Position numbers and translations under genes: made by a program
Part shown: positions 1-7,805 of the stretch, one piece after another
Position numbering within the stretch: position 1 is the stretch's first letter
Layout of the letters: every line of letters starts with the position of its first letter
The notes under the pieces: model-generated
Told to the model about the DNA's origin: nothing
What the model saw: the letters and a program-made list of their open reading frames with translations, nothing else
The model's database searches: none
DNA from: Edaphosphingomonas laterariae
GTDB lineage: Bacteria > Pseudomonadota > Alphaproteobacteria > Sphingomonadales > Sphingomonadaceae
Direction of reading: 5' to 3'
DNA length: 64,000 nucleotides
Assembly: GCF_900188165.1 (NCBI RefSeq)
Contig: NZ_FZOS01000019.1
Coordinates: 1-64,000, forward strand

Positions 1-155
1 CCCGTTACGACAAGCTCGCCGCCAACTTCCTCGGCTTCGTCAAACTCGCCAGCATCATGCTCTGGATCAAATAATTAAATCGTCACTACAGCCTAAGCTC
101 TTTGTTTGCCGCGCTTTCCGAGTCAGCAGGTGATTCCACCTGCTTAGAGCTCTAG
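1..155 (+). mobile_element. 3' end of an IS5-family insertion sequence (partial)
   Basis: The window opens inside the last codons of a transposase, followed by about 80 bp of non-coding DNA that runs up to the ccmB stop codon. This tail contains a perfect 8-bp hairpin, AGCAGGTG (125-132) pairing with CACCTGCT (137-144). A CTAG tetranucleotide at 152-155 would fit the YTAR-type targets used by IS5 relatives, so the element probably ends between 145 and 155. The left half lies outside the window, so the terminal repeats cannot be matched and the exact end is uncertain. Confidence 0.6.
3..74 (+). CDS. IS5-family transposase, C-terminal fragment (cut by window start)
   Basis: Only the last 23 codons are visible. 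They end in the residues YDKLAANFLGFVKLASIMLW, then a stop at 72-74. The pattern R-Y-D-K-L-A-A-N-(F/Y)-L-x-F-V-x-L-A-S-I is the usual C-terminus of DDE transposases of the IS5 family (IS427-like group) in alphaproteobacteria. The catalytic domain lies upstream of the window, so whether the transposase is intact cannot be judged. Confidence 0.7.
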   Translation, partial: RYDKLAANFLGFVKLASIMLWIK

Positions 156-803
156 CTATTCTCGCGCGGCGCGTAACGCCGCGCCGGCAGCGAAGGGCGT
201 CAGCGCGACCAGCAGCAGCGAGGCGGCGGCGAGCAGCTTGAGGCCGCCATTGTCCTCGGCCGAGAGCGCGCCCGCGCCGAAGATCAGGATCGGCACGGCG
301 AGCGGCAGCATGACGAGGCCGGCCAGCGCCCCCGCGCTGCGCAGGCCGAGGGTCAGCGCACTTGTCATCAAGGCAAGCGCGGCGAGCCCCGGCGTGCCGA
401 TGGCGAGGCCGAGTTCGAGGCGGACGAGTGTCGCCCCGTCGAGCTTGAGCAGGGCGGAAGCGGGCAGGGCCGCGATCATCAGCGGTGGCCCGAAGCTCAG
501 CCAATGGGCGATCAGCTTCGCGGTGGCGACGGCTTCCTCGCTGATCCCGCGCGTCGCGAACTGATCGAGCACGCCTGCATCCTGATCGGGCGCGAGCAGG
601 CGATCGACGGGAAGCAAGGCGGCGAGCAGCGCCGCCATCCACAATGCGCCGCCGCCGGTGGCGGCAAGCAGCGTCGCATCCGGCCCGATCGCGAAGGGGA
701 AGAGCGTGGCGACGAGCAGGAAGAAGAGGAGCGGCAGGGTGGCGCCGCCGCCCCGGAAGGCGCGGGCGAGATCGCGGGCGAGGATGCGGGCGAGCGGGTT
801 CAT
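156..803 (-). CDS. ccmB: Heme exporter subunit CcmB
   Basis: A 215-residue, very hydrophobic inner-membrane protein with about six membrane segments, beginning with residues 21-40, as in the CcmB family (usual length about 220). CcmB is the permease subunit of the CcmABCD transporter, which works with CcmC and CcmE to provide heme for c-type cytochrome assembly in the periplasm. The start codon overlaps the ccmA stop as ATGA, so the two are translationally coupled. The stop codon at 156-158 lies directly against the IS remnant. ccmC, which often follows, is therefore not next to it. Confidence 0.9.
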   Translation of the reverse strand: MNPLARILARDLARAFRGGGATLPLLFFLLVATLFPFAIGPDATLLAATGGGALWMAALLAALLPVDRLLAPDQDAGVLDQFATRGISEEAVATAKLIAHWLSFGPPLMIAALPASALLKLDGATLVRLELGLAIGTPGLAALALMTSALTLGLRSAGALAGLVMLPLAVPILIFGAGALSAEDNGGLKLLAAASLLLVALTPFAAGAALRAARE

Positions 804-1393
804 GCCCGAAACCGGATCGGCTGCGCGTCGTCCAGCCCCAGCGGCTGGTGGCTGGCTGCCAGGATGATGCCGCCCTGGGCGCGGTGTGCGGCCATGGTGG
901 CGGCAAGCCGATCGAGCGACGCGGCGTCAAGGCCGTTGCCGGGTTCGTCGAGCAGCCAGATGTGCGCGCGGCCGGCGATCAACCGGGCGAGCCCGGCACG
1001 GCGCGCCTGACCGGTGGAAAGCATCCTGACAGGCACTTCGGCGATCGCGCCCAGGCCGACGGCATCGAGCCCGGCCGCCACCGCGTCGCGGCCCTGCCCG
1101 TCGACACCCGCCCAGAAACCCAGCGCTTCGCCCAGCGGCTTCAGCGGATCGAGCGCGTGGCGTTCATCGGCCAGCGCGATCGTGCCTTCGCGGTGGATCG
1201 CCCCGGCGGCAGGGGCGAGCAGCCCGGCGGCCATGCGCAGCAGGCTCGATTTGCCGGTGCCGTTGGGGCCGGTGATCAGTGCCGCATCGCCGGGGCCGAG
1301 CGCGAAGCTCAGCCCTTCGAACAGCAGCCGATGGCCGCGCAGGCAGGCGACGCCATCGAAGGCCAGCCGTGCATCCCCCCCGGCCGCCATCAT
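800..1393 (-). CDS. ccmA: Heme exporter ATP-binding subunit CcmA
   Basis: ABC ATPase of about 197 residues. It has a Walker A motif GPNGTGKS at residues 42-49, a slightly unusual signature LSTGQARRAGLARL and a Walker B LLDEPGNGLD. It energises the Ccm heme-handling complex together with CcmB. The start at 1393 overlaps the stop of the upstream metallopeptidase gene (ATGA). A longer reading from 1510 would add an Arg/Pro-rich stretch that only mirrors that neighbour, so it was rejected. The Q in place of the second G in LSGGQ-type signatures is common in CcmA. Confidence 0.9.
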   Translation of the reverse strand: MMAAGGDARLAFDGVACLRGHRLLFEGLSFALGPGDAALITGPNGTGKSSLLRMAAGLLAPAAGAIHREGTIALADERHALDPLKPLGEALGFWAGVDGQGRDAVAAGLDAVGLGAIAEVPVRMLSTGQARRAGLARLIAGRAHIWLLDEPGNGLDAASLDRLAATMAAHRAQGGIILAASHQPLGLDDAQPIRFRA

Positions 1394-1785
1394 CCGACGG
1401 CATCCTCCAGCGCGTGCATGTCGGCATCGGACAGGCCGAAATGGTGGCCGACCTCGTGAACTAGGACATGGGTGACGAGCGCTTCGAGGCTGACCCCGGT
1501 TTCCACCCATTCGTCGAGCAGGGGGCGGCGGTAGAGCATGATCCGATCGGGGAGCGCGGCAATGTCGCTGACCGATTTTTCGCCGATCGGCGTGCCATGA
1601 TAGAGGCCGGTCAGTTCGAACGGATCCTCGATGCCCATGCTGTCGAGCGTGGCATCGTCGGCGAAATCCTCCACGAACAGGGCGACATTGCCCATATGAT
1701 CGCGGAACGCCTGCGGGATGCGCGCCAGCGCCGCGCGGGCAAGCGCCTCGATCTGATCGGCGGAGGGGGCGAATGTCCCGGTCAT
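1390..1785 (-). CDS. Small zinc metallopeptidase family protein (MMP/zincin-like)
   Basis: 131 residues ending in a zinc-binding HEVGHHFGLSD motif (HExxH with the extended third ligand Asp), as in the short zincin-like proteins of the PF06262 type. The N-terminal half is acidic (VEDFADD). It has no signal peptide, so it is cytoplasmic. The substrate is unknown for the family. It lies first in a three-gene minus-strand operon with ccmA and ccmB and overlaps ccmA by four bases, an arrangement common in sphingomonads. The family assignment is firm and the function is not. Confidence 0.8.
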   Translation of the reverse strand: MTGTFAPSADQIEALARAALARIPQAFRDHMGNVALFVEDFADDATLDSMGIEDPFELTGLYHGTPIGEKSVSDIAALPDRIMLYRRPLLDEWVETGVSLEALVTHVLVHEVGHHFGLSDADMHALEDAVG

Positions 1786-1832
1786 GTTCGCGGCATATAT
1801 GGGAAAGCCGTCGCTTCCAATCGTTCCAATCT

Positions 1833-1922
1833 CGTCACCCTGAACTTGTTTCGGGGTCCATTGACGTTACGGTGATTTTCGAATGGAGCGACAATGGATG
1901 CTGGATCAAGTCCAGCACGACG
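1833..1922. repeat. 90-bp palindromic interspersed repeat (REP/BIME-like)
   Basis: Two 31-bp arms, 1833-1863 and 1892-1922, are inverted copies matching at 22 of 31 positions around a 28-bp centre. The arms contain CTGAACTTGTTTC and, inverted, a CTGGACTTGATCC-like core, both ending in TCCATTG. Such arms recall the dispersed palindromes common in sphingomonad intergenic DNA. The repeat separates the divergent metallopeptidase and phhB genes and reaches to 18 bp before the phhB start. Only one copy is seen in the window. Confidence 0.6.
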
Positions 1923-1939
1923 AGATTGAGAGGGATGCC

Positions 1940-2236
1940 ATGATCGAAGCCCTGAGCGATGCCGAGCGCGCCGATGCGCTCGAGGCGCTGGACGAATGGG
2001 ATTATGACGAAGCGCGCGATGCGATCACGCGGACCTTCACCTTCGCCGATTTCCCGCAGGCCTTCGCCTTCATGACGCGGGTCGCGCTCGTCGCCGAGAA
2101 GATGGACCACCATCCCGAATGGTCGAACGTGTGGAACCGCGTGGAAATCCTGCTGACCACGCATGACGCCGGCGGTCTTTCGACCCGCGATGTCGTGCTG
2201 GCCGAGACGATCGACGCGATGGTTACCGGTTCTTAA
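1940..2236 (+). CDS. phhB: 4a-hydroxytetrahydrobiopterin dehydratase (pterin-4a-carbinolamine dehydratase)
   Basis: 98 residues, the usual family length. It carries the family motif E-K-M-D-H-H-P-E-W followed by N-x-V, with the paired histidines that act in dehydration of 4a-hydroxy-tetrahydropterin, and a C-terminal [13 protein letters not shown] segment. It recycles the pterin cofactor of aromatic amino acid hydroxylases and may have a role in molybdopterin metabolism. The start at 1940 is preceded by a GAGAGGG ribosome-binding site. An earlier in-frame ATG at 1883 lies inside the palindromic repeat and was rejected. Confidence 0.9.
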   Translation: MIEALSDAERADALEALDEWDYDEARDAITRTFTFADFPQAFAFMTRVALVAEKMDHHPEWSNVWNRVEILLTTHDAGGLSTRDVVLAETIDAMVTGS

Positions 2237-2280
2237 CCATAAGGGGCGATTCTTGGCAGCATGACAGGCCAGGATCGCCC

Positions 2281-3249
2281 GTGACCGCGCCCTATCTCCG
2301 TGGGCCAGGATCGATCCGCACCGATCGCGAATCGGTGCGGGCGGCGATCGGCCGCGCCGCCGAACGGACGGGCGCGAACTTCACCTATCTGCTCAACCAG
2401 GCGAAAAGCGAAAGCGGGCTGAACCCCTTCGCCAAGGCCAGCACGTCGAGCGCAGGCGGGCTCTACCAGTTCATCGATCAGAGCTGGCTGGGCGTGCTCA
2501 AGCAGCATGGCGACAAGCATGGCTATGGCTGGGCGGCCGATGCGATATCGTGGCAGGGCGGGCGCTGGCGGGTCGATCCTTCGGCGCGGCAGGCGGTGTT
2601 CAACCTGCGCAACGATGCCGATGCCTCGGCCCTGATGGCGGGTGAATTCGCGCAGGACAATGCCGAGGGGCTGGCCGCCGCGCTCGGCCGCACGCCGACA
2701 TCGGGCGATCTTTATTTCGCGCATTTCCTGGGACTGGCCGGCGCCAAGAAATTTTTGAAGGCGGCGGCCGCGAGCCCCGATGCGCCCGCCGCATCGGTTT
2801 TCCCGCGTGAGGCGGCGGTCAACCGCTCGATCTTCTACAACCGCGCCGGCGAAGCGCGCAGCCTGGCGCAGGTCTATGCGCTGATGGCGAAGAAGGTCGA
2901 CGGGCCGACCGAGATCGCACCCGCCGGCAACCGGATGGATACGCCGTTGCAGATGGCGGCGCTCGATATGTCGGCGGGGGTGCGGATGACCGGCACGCCG
3001 CTAGCCGCCACGCCGCCGGCGACTTCGGCGGATGTACGGCTCGTCGATCTGCCGGCATCGATCGCGCCGCAGGCACCGTCGCGCAATGGCACGACCGATG
3101 CGGCGCCGTCCGACACGATGATGGCGCTGGCCGATCGCGCCGGCGTGAACGTGCTGCGGCCCAACCCGCAATTCGCGGCGCTCGCTTATCTGCTGGTCGC
3201 CTCACCCTTCGACACGGATGGCGACCGCGACGAACGTCGCGCGATCTGA
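2281..3249 (+). CDS. Lytic transglycosylase (probable flagellar muramidase)
   Basis: 322 residues starting with GTG behind an AGGA ribosome-binding site. Residues 30-75 carry the lysozyme-like lytic transglycosylase signature: catalytic Glu44 in AKSESGLNPFAK, then GGLYQFIDQSWL. The domain ends near residue 190 and is followed by an Ala/Pro-rich tail. No signal peptide is visible. The enzyme would cleave peptidoglycan glycan strands. It sits next to motB and the flagellar operon, whose FlgJ lacks a muramidase domain. A role in opening the wall for the flagellar rod is therefore a good inference, by analogy with SltF of Rhodobacter. Confidence 0.8.
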   Translation: MTAPYLRGPGSIRTDRESVRAAIGRAAERTGANFTYLLNQAKSESGLNPFAKASTSSAGGLYQFIDQSWLGVLKQHGDKHGYGWAADAISWQGGRWRVDPSARQAVFNLRNDADASALMAGEFAQDNAEGLAAALGRTPTSGDLYFAHFLGLAGAKKFLKAAAASPDAPAASVFPREAAVNRSIFYNRAGEARSLAQVYALMAKKVDGPTEIAPAGNRMDTPLQMAALDMSAGVRMTGTPLAATPPATSADVRLVDLPASIAPQAPSRNGTTDAAPSDTMMALADRAGVNVLRPNPQFAALAYLLVASPFDTDGDRDERRAI

Positions 3250-3265
3250 CGCCGCCTCGCGCTCG

Positions 3266-4228
3266 CTATCGCTCCACCTGCGCCAGTTCCACCGGCGGCG
3301 GGCCATCGAACATCGGCCGATCCTCGGCGCCCGCTGGCTCCACCGGATCGGCACCGCCCGCGCTCCAGGCCAGCGTGACGGACATGCGGCGGTTGCGCGG
3401 ATCATAGAGGTTCGACGGCACATAAGGTTCGCGCGAGGCAACGCCTTCGATCCGGGCGAAGCGATCGCCGATCACGCCCGACGATCCGAGGGCCGACCGG
3501 GTCGCCTCCGCGCGCGCGGTCGATAGCGTCCAGTTGTTCACGCTGCGCCCGGCGGCATAAGGCAGGGCATCGGTGTGGCCGCGCACGATGATGTCGTTGG
3601 GCACCGCCTGGATCAGCTTGGCGACTTCGCCGACCAGCTGGCGGGCATCGGGCAGCAGGCTATCGGTGCCGATCGAGAACATCGCGAAATCGGCCTCGTC
3701 CACCAGGTCGATGCGCAGCCCCTCCCGCGTTTCGGTGAAGCGGATATTCTTGTGCATCCGCGCCAGCCGGGGATCGGCCTTCATCCGCGCCTCAAGCTGT
3801 TTCCTGAGCGCGGTGAAGCGCGCGCGATCGCGGCTGCGGATCGCGGCCGCGCCTTCCTTGGCGCCGCCCGTGGCGTCCTTGGGAATGGTCAACCCACGGC
3901 TGCCGGTCTGCGTCGCGGCATGGGGATAATTGTCCTTCGCGACGATCGAATCGCCGCCGAACGGTCCGTTGGAACCCGCGCTCTTCTGCCGCATTTCGAC
4001 CAATGTGGGCGAGAAATAGTCGGCGATGCCCTTGCGCTGCTTCTCGGTCGTCGCACCCAGGATCCACAGCAGCAGGAAGAAGGCCATCATCGCCGTCACG
4101 AAATCGGCATAGGCCACTTTCCAGGCGCCGCCATGGTGGCCGCCATGGCCGCCATCGACGATCTTCTTGACGATGATGATCGGGCGCGGTTCCGGCTCGT
4201 TACGGCCGCGCTTGGCGTTGGTGGCCAT
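3266..4228 (-). CDS. motB: Flagellar motor stator protein MotB
   Basis: 320 residues. A short cytoplasmic N-terminus rich in Lys, Arg, His and Gly precedes one membrane segment, where Asp42 in YADFVTAMMAFFLLLWILG is the proton-binding residue. A plug/linker region follows, then a C-terminal OmpA-like peptidoglycan-binding domain (about residues 150-285) with an NNWTLSTARAEATRSALG motif. With MotA it forms the ion channel that drives rotation and anchors the stator to the wall. It lies 3 bp after motA and is co-transcribed with it. Confidence 0.95.
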   Translation of the reverse strand: MATNAKRGRNEPEPRPIIIVKKIVDGGHGGHHGGAWKVAYADFVTAMMAFFLLLWILGATTEKQRKGIADYFSPTLVEMRQKSAGSNGPFGGDSIVAKDNYPHAATQTGSRGLTIPKDATGGAKEGAAAIRSRDRARFTALRKQLEARMKADPRLARMHKNIRFTETREGLRIDLVDEADFAMFSIGTDSLLPDARQLVGEVAKLIQAVPNDIIVRGHTDALPYAAGRSVNNWTLSTARAEATRSALGSSGVIGDRFARIEGVASREPYVPSNLYDPRNRRMSVTLAWSAGGADPVEPAGAEDRPMFDGPPPVELAQVER

Positions 4229-4231
4229 GGC

Positions 4232-5095
4232 TTAGCGGCCGCGCATGCCATCGAACACGTCGGCGAAGGCCGGCTGGTTCGAATGGCTGATGCTGGAGCG
4301 CGCGGCTTCGATCACCAGCGGCAGCGGGTGGCCGTGCAGCGAGGCGATGATGATCTGCTTCACGACATGATAGATCGCGGCGTCGCTTTCGATCACCTGC
4401 CGGCAGCGGCTGGCGAAGGGGCCGACGATGCCATAAGCGAGAAGCACGCCGAGGAAGGTGCCGACGAGCGCGGAGCCGATCATGCCGCCCAGGATCGCCG
4501 GCGGCTTGTCGATCGAGCCCATCGTCTTGACCACGCCGAGCACGGCCGCGACGATGCCGAGCGCGGGCAGTGCGTCGGCCAGGTTCTGCAGCATGTCGGC
4601 CGGGCGGATCTCGTCATGATGGTGCGTCTTGAGCGCGTTATCCATCACCTCCTCGACCGCATGGGGATCGAGCGTGCCCGACGAGACGACGACGAGGCGC
4701 AGCGTATCGGTGATCAGGTGGACCAGCGTCTGGTCCTTCATCAGCTTGGGATATTCCTGGAAGATGTTGGAGGATTTCGGATCCTCGATATGCGGTTCCA
4801 GCGCCACGGGGCCATCGGTGCGCAGCATCTTCATCAGGCTCGACACCAGGAAGATGACGTCCAGATAATCCTTCTTGTTGTAGCGGGTGCCCTTGAACAC
4901 CTTGCCCAGGCCGCCGCCCAGTTGCTTCAGTTCCTTCATCGAATTGCCGGCGATGACCGCGCCGAGCGCGGCGCCGCCGATGATCAGCATTTCGTGGGGA
5001 ATGGCGTGGAAGACGGGGCCAAGATCGCCGCCGGTGATGGCGAAGCCGCCGAAGACCATCGCCAGCAGGACCACCAGACCGATTGCCGCGAACAT
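4232..5095 (-). CDS. motA: Flagellar motor stator protein MotA
   Basis: 287 residues with four membrane segments. These include the N-terminal pair around residues 1-55 and the pair with ADALPALGIVAAVLGVVKTM, whose proline is needed for torque transmission, and GSALVGTFLGVLLAYGIVGP. The start is set at 5095 (MFAAIGLVV...), which matches the family. A reading from 5155 would add a Cys/Gly-rich stretch and would begin at the predicted transcription start of the sigma-28 promoter. motA and motB form an operon downstream of that promoter. Confidence 0.95.
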   Translation of the reverse strand: MFAAIGLVVLLAMVFGGFAITGGDLGPVFHAIPHEMLIIGGAALGAVIAGNSMKELKQLGGGLGKVFKGTRYNKKDYLDVIFLVSSLMKMLRTDGPVALEPHIEDPKSSNIFQEYPKLMKDQTLVHLITDTLRLVVVSSGTLDPHAVEEVMDNALKTHHHDEIRPADMLQNLADALPALGIVAAVLGVVKTMGSIDKPPAILGGMIGSALVGTFLGVLLAYGIVGPFASRCRQVIESDAAIYHVVKQIIIASLHGHPLPLVIEAARSSISHSNQPAFADVFDGMRGR

Positions 5096-5161
5096 GCACA
5101 CCCCCACGAAGCCACAGGCGGAGCAGGAGCCGATCGCGATTCCTGGTCCTTTCAATGAGGG

Positions 5162-5187
5162 TTAACGGCGGGAATTCCGGGTCTTTA
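5162..5187 (-). promoter_or_regulatory. Predicted sigma-28 (FliA) promoter of motAB
   Basis: On the minus strand, TAAAGACC at 5187-5180, ten bases, then GCCGTTAA at 5169-5162. This resembles the flagellar sigma-28 consensus TAAAGTTT-N11-GCCGATAA, with a spacer one base short. Transcription would start near 5155, giving a leader of about 60 nt before motA. The same GCCGTTA element occurs before flagellin, and fliA is in this locus. Confidence 0.6.
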
Positions 5188-5231
5188 TGCTTAAGCTGAC
5201 GTTAGCCGAAAATAATTGACGGTGCAGGGCA

Positions 5232-6089
5232 TCAGCCCAGCAGGTCGAACAGCGTCTGCCGGTTGATCCGGGTGAACACGGCCTGCGCGGCTTCCAGCGA
5301 CAATTGCTTGGCCTGCAGCTTGGCGACGGTTTCCGGGATGTCGGTATTTTCCAGCTTGCCGCGCTCTTCCGAATGGACGAGCCCCGAACTGGCGAAGCGT
5401 TCGCGCGCGCTGTCCAGCCGCGCCGCGCGCACGCCCTGATCGCCGCGCACGATCGCGGTGTTGTCGACGGCGAGCAGCACCTCGTCGAGCGCGATGGTGC
5501 TCGCGGCCTCGCGTTCGGCCTTGTCGGTCAGTTCGATGGCGTCCGCCGCCCCGCTGATGATCGCGGCGAGGCCCTTGGGGCCGCTCGCGGTCTGGAGGTT
5601 GGTGAACATGCCGTCCTGCGGCACCGACGGCGCGATGAACACGCCCGGGCCGATCGGCACGGCCAGCGGTGTGCTGTCGGGAAACAGCAGCTGCCCGCGC
5701 GAATCCTTGGTCTGCGCGATATCGCCGATTTCGGCCGCGATGCTGCGCAGTTCGACGGCGAAGGCCTTGCGATCGGCATCGTTATAGGTGCCGTTGTTGG
5801 CGAAGGTCATCAGCTCGCGCGCGCGATCGAGCATCGATGTGATGCCCGACAGCGCGGAATCGGCGCGGGTGGCGAGCGCGGAGGCGGCGTCGATATTCTT
5901 GGCCCACACCCCCTCGTTCGCCTGCGCGCGGCGGATGTCCGCCACGCGGGCGGAGGCGGCGGGATCGTCCGATGGGCGCTGCAGCCGCGTCTCGTTCGAG
6001 ATGTCGGACTGGGCACGGGCGATATCGGCGGCGAGCTTCTGCTGGCGGTTGATTTCCGCCGAGAGATGGTAGCGGGTGCTGTTGATCAT
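5232..6089 (-). CDS. flgL: Flagellar hook-filament junction protein FlgL (HAP3)
   Basis: 285 residues related to flagellin at both ends. The N-terminal coiled region includes RYHLSAEINRQQKLAADIARAQ and then LQRPSDDPAASARVADIRRAQ. The C-terminal helix (residues 250-285) ends in FTRINRQTLFDLLG. FlgL forms the second junction ring between hook and filament and is exported by the flagellar type III system, so no signal peptide is expected. It is the last gene of the flgB-to-flgL operon, 13 bp after flgK. Confidence 0.93.
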   Translation of the reverse strand: MINSTRYHLSAEINRQQKLAADIARAQSDISNETRLQRPSDDPAASARVADIRRAQANEGVWAKNIDAASALATRADSALSGITSMLDRARELMTFANNGTYNDADRKAFAVELRSIAAEIGDIAQTKDSRGQLLFPDSTPLAVPIGPGVFIAPSVPQDGMFTNLQTASGPKGLAAIISGAADAIELTDKAEREAASTIALDEVLLAVDNTAIVRGDQGVRAARLDSARERFASSGLVHSEERGKLENTDIPETVAKLQAKQLSLEAAQAVFTRINRQTLFDLLG

Positions 6090-6102
6090 CGCCGATACGC
6101 CT

Positions 6103-7467
6103 TCAGAACAGATCCAGGATGGATTGCATGGTTTCGCGCGCGACCTGAATGATCCGTGCGGAGCCGTTATAAGCCTGCTGGAACCGGATGAGTTCCGCCG
6201 CCTCGCGATCGAGGTCGATGCCGATCACCTCGTCGCGCGATTGGAGCGCGGCATCGCGGCGCGTGCCGGTGACGTCGGCTTCGGTGCGCGCGGAGGACGT
6301 GGCCTGCGCATGACCGGCGACCAGCGCCGCCATCCGGTCCTCGGCACCGCCGGCGCGCAAATTCTGCAGCGCGATCAGGTTGCCGTTGGCGGTGACGGTG
6401 GTGCCGTCGGTCGACGCGGCGGGCACCGCATCGGGATCGGTGATGGCAAGCGCGATCGAGGCGGCCGCGCTGCCCGTGGCGGCGACGCTCATCAGCGGCT
6501 GGCCGGGATTGCCCGCCGCATCGAGGCCGGCGGCGGACCAGGTGTTGACCGTCGCGGCGAAGTCGGCGGCGATCGCATCAAGGCTGGCGCGACGATCGGC
6601 AACCGTGGCGGACACGTCGATCAGGCCGCCGATGCTGCCACCGGGCATGCCGATCGGCTGGGTGCCGCCATCGACCGAGGCGAACAGGGTGAGCGTGCCA
6701 TTGGCCGCCTGCGCCACCGCGATCGGATTGGGGATGACGCCATCGACGAGCGAGGATTTGCTGTTGCGCGCCAGCTTCAGCGTGACGGTGCCGTTGGTGC
6801 CGAAGCTGGCGTCGATATCCAGCCGCGAGCTCACCTCGTCGATCAGCTTGTCGCGCTGATCGAGCAGGCTGGCATGGGATGCGCTGCCGGGTTCCGAACG
6901 GAGCAGCGCGCCGTTCAGCTTGGCCAGTGCTTCCAGATTGCCGTTCACCGCATCGACATTGGCCTGCGCATCCTTGGCGATGCCTTCGGCCGTGCGGGTC
7001 AGGCCCTGCGCCGTGGTGCGGAACGCGGTGGCGGTTTCGTCGAGCGCGGACAGCAAGGCGCGGCGCGGCATGGCGTTGCCCGGATCCGCCGCCAGCGCAT
7101 CGGCGGCGTTGTAGAAGGCGGTCAGCCGCGCGCCGATGCCCGCATCGCCATCGTCGAGCGCGCTTTCGGCGGTTTCCAGCCATTGCGCGCGCGCGGCGGA
7201 GCGGCCGGCTTCGGCGCTGGCGACATGCACTTCCTTGTTGCGGAACTGATCATAAGCGCGGGTGATCGCGGTGATCTGGGTGCCGGCGAACACGGTTCCG
7301 CTGCGATAGGTGGGGTGCATCGGCAGCGATGCCACCTGTTCGCGCTGCGCCGTTCCGCGGCGCGCGAAGCCCGGCGTTTCCGAATTGGCGACATTGTCGC
7401 TGATCGCGGAAAGCGCGGTCTTGTAGGCGGAGATGCCCGAGGCACCGATGCTCAGAAGGTCGCTCAT
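6103..7467 (-). CDS. flgK: Flagellar hook-associated protein FlgK (HAP1)
   Basis: 454 residues, at the short end for FlgK. The N-terminus has the rod/hook signature (LLSIGASGISAYKTALSAIS, then DNVANSETPGFARR). The C-terminus has the heptad-type helix DREAAELIRFQQAYNGSARI found in hook-associated proteins. It builds the first junction ring on the hook. Its ATG overlaps the flgJ stop (ATGA), so the two are translationally coupled. Confidence 0.94.
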   Translation of the reverse strand: MSDLLSIGASGISAYKTALSAISDNVANSETPGFARRGTAQREQVASLPMHPTYRSGTVFAGTQITAITRAYDQFRNKEVHVASAEAGRSAARAQWLETAESALDDGDAGIGARLTAFYNAADALAADPGNAMPRRALLSALDETATAFRTTAQGLTRTAEGIAKDAQANVDAVNGNLEALAKLNGALLRSEPGSASHASLLDQRDKLIDEVSSRLDIDASFGTNGTVTLKLARNSKSSLVDGVIPNPIAVAQAANGTLTLFASVDGGTQPIGMPGGSIGGLIDVSATVADRRASLDAIAADFAATVNTWSAAGLDAAGNPGQPLMSVAATGSAAASIALAITDPDAVPAASTDGTTVTANGNLIALQNLRAGGAEDRMAALVAGHAQATSSARTEADVTGTRRDAALQSRDEVIGIDLDREAAELIRFQQAYNGSARIIQVARETMQSILDLF

Positions 7468-7805
7468 TTGCCAGTCTCTACGGCGGGGCCATCCGAATCT
7501 TTAGAAAGTGTTGCGATCGCCGTGGCGACGGGCTTGGGCGCGAACTGCGTCAGCAGCATCTCCGCGATGCCGAGCGCGCCCTTTTCCGCCATGGAATCGG
7601 CGGTGCGCGCATCGGCCATGTCGCGAAACTGATCGCCGGCGGTGGAGCCGAGAATATCCTCGCCCAGGCTCGCCGAACGCATCGACGAGATCATCTGGCG
7701 GAGGAAGACCGCCTCGAACGCCTGCGCCGCTTTCTTGAGCCCCGCCTGATCGGTGGGCTTGGGCGCCAGGCTGACGCCCGATGCAAGTGCGATGGGTGTC
7801 GTCAT
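7464..7805 (-). CDS. flgJ: Rod-binding protein FlgJ, single-domain form
   Basis: 113 residues corresponding only to the N-terminal rod-binding half of enterobacterial FlgJ (motifs LKKAAQAFEAVFLRQMISSM and GDQFRDMADARTADSMAEKG). The C-terminal muramidase domain is absent, which is normal in alphaproteobacteria. It probably caps or scaffolds rod assembly in the periplasm. It overlaps flgI and flgK by four bases at either end. The separate transglycosylase at 2281-3249 is the likely enzymatic partner. Confidence 0.88.
   Translation of the reverse strand: MTTPIALASGVSLAPKPTDQAGLKKAAQAFEAVFLRQMISSMRSASLGEDILGSTAGDQFRDMADARTADSMAEKGALGIAEMLLTQFAPKPVATAIATLSKDSDGPAVETGK

Noticed and set aside
4232-5155. 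A longer MotA starting at 5155
   Set aside because: The extra 20 residues are Cys/Gly-rich and unlike MotA, and the predicted sigma-28 transcript would begin at about that position.
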